Part shown: one piece after another, positions 1 through 6,934 of the stretch
Layout of the letters: each line of letters starts with the position of its first letter
How positions within the stretch are numbered: position 1 is the first letter of the stretch
Assembly (NCBI GenBank): GCA_947683425.1
Contig: CANTUQ010000106.1
Span: 5,641,001-5,705,000, forward strand
Length of the DNA stretch: 64,000 nt
Direction: 5' to 3'
Source of the DNA: Excoecaria cochinchinensis
Taxonomy: Eukaryota > Streptophyta > Magnoliopsida > Malpighiales > Euphorbiaceae
Position numbers and translations under genes: made by a program
Notes under the pieces: model-generated
What the model was told of the DNA's origin: nothing
What the model saw: only the letters and a program-made list of their open reading frames with translations
Databases searched by the model: none

Positions 1-512
1 TTAATCATGGTTTGCAGTTTACAAAATCCTCTATTAATCTGTTGTCTTGTTATTCTGATGCTGATTGAGGTGGTGATCAAGATGACCGTAAGTCTACCAC
101 AAGTTATGTTATTTTTCTGCGGTCTAATTTAATTTTTTGGAGTTCAAAGAAACAACGAACGGTTTCTCACTCCTCTACTGAAGCGGAATATAGGGCCATT
201 GCTTATACTACTTCTGAAGTTAGTTGGCTCATGATGTTACTCGGTGAAATTGGTCAGTCAGCTTGTCATCCTCCGATTTTATGGTGTGATAATCTTAGTG
301 CAAATTATCTTACTGCCAATTCTATGTTTTATTCTAACAGTAAGCACTTGGAATTTGATTTTTATTTTGTTAGAGATAAAGTTCGTTCCAAAATGCCAAT
401 TGTTCGTTACATTTCTACTCTTGATCAAGTGGCTGACATTATCACTAAGGCGTTCTCTCGTACTTGGTTTCATATGCTTCGTTCCAAGCTCAACGTCTGT
501 TCTGCCGTTTAG
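1..512 (+). pseudogene. 3' end of copia-1 polyprotein (RNase H)
   Basis: This is the C-terminal RNase H part of a Ty1/copia polyprotein whose 5' part lies outside the window. The frame shows the copia RNase H block STEAEYRAIA, followed by the conserved C-terminal region with NSKHLEFD and a VADIITKAF motif, and ends at a TAG at 510-512. RNase H removes the RNA strand during reverse transcription in the retrotransposon particle. The frame has an in-frame TGA at 66-68 where family members usually carry tryptophan, so this copy is broken. It is followed after 12 bp by its own LTR, which is in turn split by Tat-1. Confidence 0.9.
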
Positions 513-580
513 CTTGTGGCCGGGTGATAAGGAAGAATTCTATTCTTAGGTGTTTTCCTATTTAGTTCTTTGTTTATATT
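513..580 (+). repeat. copia-1 polypurine tract and left part of 3' LTR
   Basis: A G-rich tract at about 515-524 follows the polyprotein stop, as is usual for copia elements. The LTR probably begins with TGATAAGG at 525. The LTR is interrupted at 580 by Tat-1 and resumes at 18228. The last five bases, ATATT (576-580), are repeated after Tat-1 and are its target-site duplication. Confidence 0.75.
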
Positions 581-768
581 TGTAAGCACCGTGTCCTAGA
601 GCGGTCCGGATCAGAGGTTACCCTATGATGAAATCAATGTTCAAGCCTGTACGGGAGGCTGAATTTGGAGGTTTTAGTCCCGCGTCCCATGAGAAATGAT
701 GTTTTTCTACACTTCCTGGGCAGAGGGGGAGAAAACGGAAGTTTTTCAAGTCAAAAAGGCTTTTTTGT

Positions 769-799
769 CCTCCACAGACGGCCAGCCCGTCTGTGGAGG
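769..799. other. 13-bp perfect inverted repeat in U3
   Basis: Arms CCTCCACAGACGG (769-781) and CCGTCTGTGGAGG (787-799) are exact reverse complements around a 5-base loop. The same structure is at 16345-16375 in the 3' LTR. It lies about 215 bp upstream of the LTR TATA box. Confidence 0.9.
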
Positions 800-988
800 T
801 AGCCCGTCGCTTCGAGTCACCGACGGCTCCGGGTATTTTTCGACGCCCATCGGAAAGTCACCGCCCCTGTCAGGAGCCGCCTGGTTTTCTGGAGCACGCA
901 ACCGTTCCGACGCCCATCGGTGGATGTGGCAGGACCGTCGGAAGTGTCCTTGTGTCAGTAGGATTCTTCCAACGCCCGCCCCCATACA

Positions 989-1020
989 CCGACGCCCGTC
1001 GGTCGTGTCTGGCTATATAA
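989..1020 (+). promoter_or_regulatory. Tat-1 LTR core promoter
   Basis: The palindrome-like CCGACGCCCGTCGG (989-1002) sits 11 bp upstream of TATATAA (1014-1020). The same arrangement is in the 3' LTR with TATA at 16590-16596. It should start genomic RNA about 30 bp downstream of the TATA. The start site itself is inferred. Confidence 0.75.
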
Positions 1021-2653
1021 GGTCCGAATTTTCATTTGAAAGGGGTTGGAAAATTTTTCTGGGGAGGAAACTCTGCCAAAATTCAAGCACGTTTTCTCTC
1101 TCCTCCAAAAACACCCTTTTCCAAAGAACTTTACTTAATCAAGGATCAAATCAATCAAAGGAACTAAAAGCTAATTAGTTTTCTTTAGATTTTGACTCCA
1201 AAATCGATTTTCTGAAGGATTGGAGGTGAAATAGCCCATTTTCTCTCTCTAATCTTTCATTTGTTATTTCTCGTGGAACGCGCGGGGATCTAACCGATAC
1301 CAAAATCTTACCCAAGGCGACTATCTGAGGGTAAATATTTCGGATTCTCTCTCCATCTTCATCTCATATTTAATCATTTATCATTTATTTATTCATCATG
1401 TGAAATTTTTGAATACCTGTCATTACTTTTCTTCCTTTTGACTCCCTCTTCTTTTGGGATAAAACCCCTTTTTTTGGCATTTGAAAAAAGCTTCTCTTCC
1501 TCTCCAGTCTTTTTTTGAGACAGGGGTGACCGACGGGTCATCTTTATCACCGACGCCCGTCGGTCACCCACCTACAGACACCCTTTTTGAGTGACAAACG
1601 GGCATATCGAATTACCAAACCGACGCCCGTCGGTCAAACAGGAAAGGCCGTCGGTGGGTTCTGCCTCCCTTTTTTTTGATCATTTTTCATCTCTATTCGG
1701 TCCCTTCGATTCCTTATATGTTAGTTTCATGAATATTAACATCTCTTAACTTTCTGTGAGTGTATATTGGTCTTCTTGGATAATCCCGAGCTTGAGCGGC
1801 TGCTTACCATGCGTGGTGGATTTCGTCCGGTTTAGTTTTCTTAAACCTCTTGATTTATTTCTCTCGCCTATTCATTCATTGATTATTTTATATATATGAA
1901 TAAGCTCTTTGTATCCCGTTAAATGTAAGAATAGACCAACGATTTGTACTTAAATAAAATTGAGTTTTGTATAAAATGCAAAAGGGTCCAACGCCCTATT
2001 TTCATCCAATAAAGATCCTCACATATCAAATATCCCTTTTTTAATAATGATGCATGAGAGGACCAAAGTCCTCAAAATAAATGATGCCCCGATTTGTGTA
2101 TAAATCGCACACTTACAAAAGGGAGTTGTATTCCGCTCCTTGTATTATTGTAATTTATCGCTTTTGATATTTATTCTGCTCATTTACTGCTTTCCGAATG
2201 TGAATAAATGCGCCTTTTAATTTGCATAGCGTGGAGGGAGAACGAACCAATGACATTAAAATTTGATCATAAACTAATTGAGGTAGAAATAGATGAGAAA
2301 TCCCGGACCCAGCTCTGGTCTTTGGACTCGAGAGGTTAGAGGTTATCCTCCAAAATACTTCTTGGGTCACGAGGCTTCAGCGCTAATCCTAGGCTCTTTC
2401 GGGCGAGAAGTTTACCTTCCAAGACCCCTCTAGCTGGCCCAAAATGGATACCAAGCGCAGTCTTAGGCTCTCCGAGGCGAGAGTAACTTTCCCAATGTTC
2501 TATTGGGTGGCGACTCCATGATACCTCTTTGTTGCCCAACATAGACGCACTTGCGATTTACTGCAAGATGCCAACGGACCCGCAAACGCCCCGGTCACCC
2601 ACGTGAGGGCGGTCGAACGGGCGTCGCCCATCGGGGTCCGGCGCGCGTCACAG

Positions 2654-2671
2654 TGGCGACTCCGCTGGGGA
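2654..2671 (+). other. Tat-1 primer binding site
   Basis: TGGCGACTCCGCTGGGGA lies one base after the 5' LTR, where the primer tRNA anneals to start minus-strand DNA synthesis. Tat/Ogre-type elements are generally described as using a tRNA-Arg primer; I have not matched this site to a tRNA. Confidence 0.85.
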
Positions 2672-3373
2672 CGTTTATGGTTCGAGATTTCGATTTGAAA
2701 ATACCTCTTTTAACATTTATGATTAAAATTTAATTCATAAATTCGCTTTCTCTCAAACTTGCATTCGCATATCATTAGAGCCTTAGAATACGCTAGTTTG
2801 GTCCCTTTTCTAGCCTCGGTGCGTTCCTGAAGCACCTCCTCATTTTCACTCAATTTGGGGAAGTGTTAAGGATAATCACCAGCCCAAGCCACGTACCTCA
2901 ATGGTATATAAAAATGGTGACCCGATCGGTCGCTACGCTCGTGATGAGCTAGACCCGTCGGTAGGGATCATGCTTGGGTAGCCTCAAAGAAACATCTCCC
3001 TTGTCCAAAGCTCATGTAATGGCTGTAGTCACTTTCCACAGGTGAATTGAACCGTAATCTCATGCTTGCTATATGGATCCTCACGTATTGAATGAGTCCA
3101 AATGTCTCGCTTGGTAACCTAGCCACAGGCTATCATGCCCCGGTAGGGCCATGTCGAAATTTATGGAGCGTCCGAATACGTGACGATCATTATCCATCCG
3201 CTTGTACATTAGCATAGGAGTGTTATGCTGCCGATTTTCTGCCGCGCACCATACGCGTCTATTGGGTCCCTCGTTGACCCTTGGGCTAATCCCACCTAGG
3301 AAAGAGACTGCATGACCACGTGTGTGGGAGAAATAAGGGTGGAAGGACCTTCTTGCTTGCTTGTGCTCTGTAA
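2672..3373 (+). other. Tat-1 untranslated leader
   Basis: This 0.7-kb stretch between primer site and gag has no convincing gene. Parts of it recur in reverse in the Tat-2 leader (38105-39178), for example the block around 2785-2900, so it is probably a functional leader with packaging or translation signals. A pyrimidine-rich run ending TTCCCGCAG at about 3440 resembles a splice acceptor, but no donor was established. Confidence 0.7.
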
Positions 3374-4483
3374 ATGTTGCATATCACGATCATGCATTAT
3401 CCCTACATTTCATGCATCACTCTAACTTTTGTTCCCGCAGCCATCATTGATCTGCCCAGGTGGACTAGATCACCAACCGGGCGACTGATCCGAGTTCTTA
3501 CTCCTGAGCTGTCAGATAGAGAGGGTCTACCGGAGATTTTATCAGAAATCAGTGGCGCAGTATCTCAGATGGCAAACTCGCCTAGGGGGGAAGATGCCAC
3601 CAGGGCCATGATTGCGGAAGAAGTAGGTCGCCGTTTCGAAGAATTCGAGGGTAGGATGATGAATATGTTGGCCGCCTTGGCACAGCAGAACGCTCAGCCG
3701 AATGCTCCGCAGAATCCTCCTCCTCCTCCTCCAGTGAGACAGAATGAGCCTGGAGAAGAAAGGGTTGAAAGGCGGGAGGAGCCCGTTAGGCCGCCGCCAT
3801 TAGAGTTAAGATCAGTGGCTTCAGGAGAGCTGAGAAGAAGGCCAGTGCTAAGAATTGATGACGATAGAGATATCGAGGATGATAGGTTGAGCATGGCATC
3901 TGAGAAGGGGAAGGTGCCTCAGGCTGATGATTTTATTCTGAAAAAGATGGAAGAGAGATTCGAGGCTATGGCTTGTATGATAGGCAGAGCTCACGGGATG
4001 AATCCTGAGGATAGGGAGCTGGACGGAGAGGACCCGATCCCTTATAACTTCAAAATGCCGGATGTGCCGAAATTTGATGGTACTTCTGACCCCACCGCAC
4101 ATGTGAAGCAATATTCTCTGGTCATGAAGGGGACCACATTGTCCAAGAAGCAAAAAGTAGAATACTTTTGTCTGAGTCTGACCTCTCATGCCATAGATTG
4201 GTATCACGGCCTTGACCGCCGCACTAAAGAAGATTGGGATCTACTCACTGAGGAGTTTTTGAAACAGTACGACTGTAATACCAGAATGGAGGTGACTCTG
4301 AAAGATCTTGAGCTGCTCCAGCAGAAGGCCGGGGAATCCTTCCATGAGTACCTTACCCGGTGGCGGAACCTAGTGATGGAGATGCGCCGAAAGCCTGATA
4401 CCCAAGATCAGATTCGTCTTTTCATTAAGAACGCGAGCCCGTACTTGAAGGAGGGATTGAGGATGAAGGGGTTAAAGGACTAG
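3374..4483 (+). CDS. gag: Tat-1 gag (N-terminal and capsid part)
   Basis: This is the structural Gag protein that forms the retrotransposon particle. The frame is open from 3374, but the likely start is the ATG at 3569, which precedes the acidic/proline-rich N-terminal region. A proline run is at about residues 115-122. The retrotransposon gag domain follows: about residues 225-369 include the hallmarks DVPKFDGTSDP, AIDWYHGL and ESFHEYLTRWRNL. The frame ends in TAG (4481-4483) in the middle of the Gag domain, and the same frame continues immediately after with matching sequence. The stop is therefore probably a recent mutation splitting Gag. Confidence 0.9.
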   Translation: MLHITIMHYPYISCITLTFVPAAIIDLPRWTRSPTGRLIRVLTPELSDREGLPEILSEISGAVSQMANSPRGEDATRAMIAEEVGRRFEEFEGRMMNMLAALAQQNAQPNAPQNPPPPPPVRQNEPGEERVERREEPVRPPPLELRSVASGELRRRPVLRIDDDRDIEDDRLSMASEKGKVPQADDFILKKMEERFEAMACMIGRAHGMNPEDRELDGEDPIPYNFKMPDVPKFDGTSDPTAHVKQYSLVMKGTTLSKKQKVEYFCLSLTSHAIDWYHGLDRRTKEDWDLLTEEFLKQYDCNTRMEVTLKDLELLQQKAGESFHEYLTRWRNLVMEMRRKPDTQDQIRLFIKNASPYLKEGLRMKGLKD

Positions 4484-6442
4484 GAGTCTCTCAAAGATAT
4501 AGCCATCGAAGCAGAGGGGGAGTTTTTGACCCGAAAAGCTAACAATGATTTTGCCAAAAGGGCTAACCCCGGTCAAGGAGCCAGTAGGCCGGCAGGTCCC
4601 AGTAACAGTACTAGAAGAATGGGCGAAGTGTCTGCTACTGAGGTAGCCACCCAGAGGAAATTTTCGAACTTGGGGAGACCATTATCCTGGGTCTTGAAGA
4701 GGCTGATGAAGGAGGGAAAATTGCGTCCTCTAACTCCTAGGCCGGCTTTGACACAAGGGAAACCGGGACATAAGGACAACGAATTCTGTGCATTCCACCA
4801 GCATTCAGGCCATGTCACTGATAAATGCAAAGCGCTCCGGCACTCTATTCAAGATTTGATTGATAGCAAGCAGATCTCTGACCCTGAGAAGAGAGAAACT
4901 GAGAAGAAGCCCAGTTATAATGCCGTACCCCCACCTGTGTTTATGATCCAATCTAGCCTGCCAGAGTGGTACGTGCTACAAGATCTGTATGGGAATGAGG
5001 AGTCTGCTGTTGGTAATTCCGAGAATGAGAAGGAGAAAGCAGTTGTGGCGACCCTTGATTGCTGGTCTAGCAGTGAAAGCGGTGGAGAAGCCGAGGATGA
5101 AGAGGGGTTGAACCTCGATTTGTGGGGCTCCGATGGAGACGAGGGAGAGATAAGCGCTGTCACTAGAAGTGGAAGGGTGATCCCCGAGAGTGCAAAGCTA
5201 CCTGAGCCAGTACAACCAGTGGCAGAGAAAGAGCCAGAGGAGGAACAGATTATAAGGCAATTGAAGAAGACCACAGCCCAGATATCCATTTGGGATTTGT
5301 TGAGGCAATCCCCCTCTCATAAGCAGAAGGTAGTAAAGGCTTTGGTTGAGGCCACGGTCGCCACCACTATTTCCCTGTCAGAGCTTTTGGGTCTAATCAA
5401 GGGAGGATCCGAGGAGAGGTTGATCTTTTCTGACGCTGACTTACCGGCAGAAGGACGAAACCATAACCGGCCTCTGTACATTAAAGCACAGATTAGCGGC
5501 AAGCACACTGCTTGCGTTATGGTGGACGATGGGTCTTCTATCAACGTATGCCCTTTGATAGCTTTGCAAGCTTTTGGCTTAAGCGAGGATATGCTCAGCG
5601 GATCCGATCTAACTATCACGGCCTACGATAACTCGAGGAGGCAAGCCTCAGGAACCTTCAGGACTTTGGTCAAGACAGGACCTATCGAAGTGGAAGTTGA
5701 ATTTGTAGTTCTGCCCATTCCTGCTAACTTCTCGGCTTTGCTAGGGAGACCCTGGTTTCATAAATTAGGAGGAGTGCCATCCACACTGCATCAGATGATA
5801 AAATTCCCGCACAAAGGGGAGGTGGTGACTATCAAGGCGGCCAGGGAAAACCAGGTCTCAGCGCTAGAAATTGCCAATCAGCCATTCAGTGGTTTCCACG
5901 TGTCCATGATAAAGGAAGAGCACGGATCAGAAGATAGCCCGGCTGTGGTTAGTATGATGAAGAGGATGCACTATCTTCCTGGGGCTGGATTAGGCAGAAG
6001 CTCTCAAGGGCTGCAGACCGCGATCACCACTCGAGGGCAGAAGAACCGGAAAGGTCTGGGGTACAGAGGTGGCTTCGGCAAGAAGAGGGTAACAGACAGG
6101 ATCCCCCACATTTCAGAAAGCTTTGTCCCTGCATCCTCAGTATGTGCATATAGTGGTGAAGATGAACCACAGTGGGTAGATGGGAGGATTGTCCCTGGCT
6201 TTGAGATTTTTAATGATGTGTATGACTGGCACGTCGGGTTTATCAAGACCGCTGAAGACTTTTGGGATGAGGAAGTCATGACTCAGGAGATCACTTGGGA
6301 CAAGTGCGAGCTCGAGGAGGTCGTTACTGAGAAAATGGTAGCCACCAGGCTGAGAGGAAAAGGGAAGATAGCAGATTTAGAGCTGGGACTGGAGGATTTG
6401 AAAATTTCTTCTGACGCGCCTGAAGGGCCTCTCCTAAAATAA
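4484..6442 (+). CDS. Tat-1 gag C-terminus, protease and G-patch
   Basis: This continues the gag frame after the TAG at 4481-4483. A zinc-knuckle variant CAFHQHSGHVTDKC lies near 4788-4830; the second cysteine of the usual CCHC knuckle is histidine here (C-x2-H-x4-H-x4-C). The aspartic protease follows with catalytic motif VDDGSS near 5520-5540 and the downstream LLGRPW near 5740-5755. Protease cleaves the Gag-Pol precursor in the particle. After the protease, LPGAGLGRSSQGL and KGLGYRGG (about 5970-6075) look like a G-patch, an RNA-binding glycine motif also found next to retropepsins in betaretroviruses. The frame ends TAA at 6440-6442, and the same frame stays open through to RT. Confidence 0.85.
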   Translation, partial: ESLKDIAIEAEGEFLTRKANNDFAKRANPGQGASRPAGPSNSTRRMGEVSATEVATQRKFSNLGRPLSWVLKRLMKEGKLRPLTPRPALTQGKPGHKDNEFCAFHQHSGHVTDKCKALRHSIQDLIDSKQISDPEKRETEKKPSYNAVPPPVFMIQSSLPEWYVLQDLYGNEESAVGNSENEKEKAVVATLDCWSSSESGGEAEDEEGLNLDLWGSDGDEGEISAVTRSGRVIPESAKLPEPVQPVAEKEPEEEQIIRQLKKTTAQISIWDLLRQSPSHKQKVVKALVEATVATTISLSELLGLIKGGSEERLIFSDADLPAEGRNHNRPLYIKAQISGKHTACVMVDDGSSINVCPLIALQAFGLSEDMLSGSDLTITAYDNSRRQASGTFRTLVKTGPIEVEVEFVVLPIPANFSALLGRPWFHKLGGVPSTLHQMIKFPHKGEVVTIKAARENQVSALEIANQPFSGFHVSMIKEEHGSEDSPAVVSMMKRMHYLPGAGLGRSSQGLQTAITTRGQKNRKGLGYRGGFGKKRVTDRIPHISESFVPASSVCAYSGEDEPQWVDGRIVPGFEIFNDVYDWHVGFIKTAEDFWDEEVMTQEITWDKCELEEVVTEKMVATRLRGKGKIADLELGLEDLKISSDAPEGPLLK

Positions 6443-6934
6443 AAAGTCGGTGAGCAAGCCGCAGCGGCATCAACCTCGGGAGCGGCAGAAGAAGACTCTA
6501 GCCTAGATTGTCTTTTTATTCCAGAACTCTTTTATGATGTAAATGATAACTATAATATTATCAATAAGATGAACAATTTCACTTATTTGTGCGATGTTTC
6601 TAATGATTTCAACATGCATGAACATGATCATATTCCATCAATTTTTGACATTGACTCTACTGGCACGACGCCTTTCAATCTTGGAACCTTGGAAAATCCG
6701 AGAGAAATTCTAATAGCATCAAATATAACTCCTGAGGAGAGAAAAAAATTTGAGAGAATAATAAGAAAACATGAAAAAGTCTTTGCCTGGACCTACGAGG
6801 ACATACCGGGGATTGACCGAGCCGTGGCGGAGCATGCCATCCCGACTTACTCAGATTGCAAGCCTGTGAAGCAGAAGTTGAGAAGGCTAAGACCGGAATG
6901 GGCTGACAAGGTTAAGGAGGAAATCCGACAGTAG
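6443..6934 (+). CDS. Tat-1 pol linker and RT N-terminus
   Basis: This stretch is in the same frame as gag-pro and has no stop between 6443 and 6931. It starts with an acidic/alanine-serine linker and then the conserved pre-RT segment with PFNLGTLENP, TPEERKKFERI, FAWTYEDIPGID and the HAIPT motif. A methionine is available at 6569. It ends at TAG 6932-6934 where related elements usually have a glutamine codon, so the stop looks like a C-to-T change. The homologous segment of Tat-2 (36803-37423) has the same pre-RT motifs. Confidence 0.85.
   Translation, partial: KVGEQAAAASTSGAAEEDSSLDCLFIPELFYDVNDNYNIINKMNNFTYLCDVSNDFNMHEHDHIPSIFDIDSTGTTPFNLGTLENPREILIASNITPEERKKFERIIRKHEKVFAWTYEDIPGIDRAVAEHAIPTYSDCKPVKQKLRRLRPEWADKVKEEIRQ

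Larger units (their letters stand above)
581..2652 (+). repeat. 5' LTR of Tat-1 (Ty3/gypsy, Tat/Ogre type)
   Basis: This 2,072-bp direct repeat begins TGTAAGCACC and ends GCGCGTCACA, and is matched by 16157-18227. It is flanked by TSD ATATT and followed by a tRNA-primer site. The U3 part carries several GACGCCCGTC-type palindromic motifs and a TATA box at 1014-1020. Two more CCGACGCCCGTCGG-type motifs lie downstream of the TATA at about 1550-1625. The end of the LTR holds modules rich in TTGGGCAAC and CCCAATAG-like blocks. By eye about 21 substitutions and one 1-bp indel separate the two LTRs, which indicates a recent insertion. Short open frames inside it are not supported as genes. Confidence 0.97.

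Noticed and set aside
696..1178. 160-codon open frame in the LTR (also 16272-16754)
   Set aside because: Lies across U3 and the TATA box, composed of the GACGCCCGTC repeats, no domain; both copies are almost equal only because the LTRs are.
6450..6524. Possible intron between protease and RT (GTGAGC ... TTTTATTCCAG, 75 nt)
   Set aside because: Sites look good and removal keeps the frame, but the stop at 6440-6442 lies upstream of the donor, so splicing would not join the ORFs. Ogre-like splicing is therefore not shown here.
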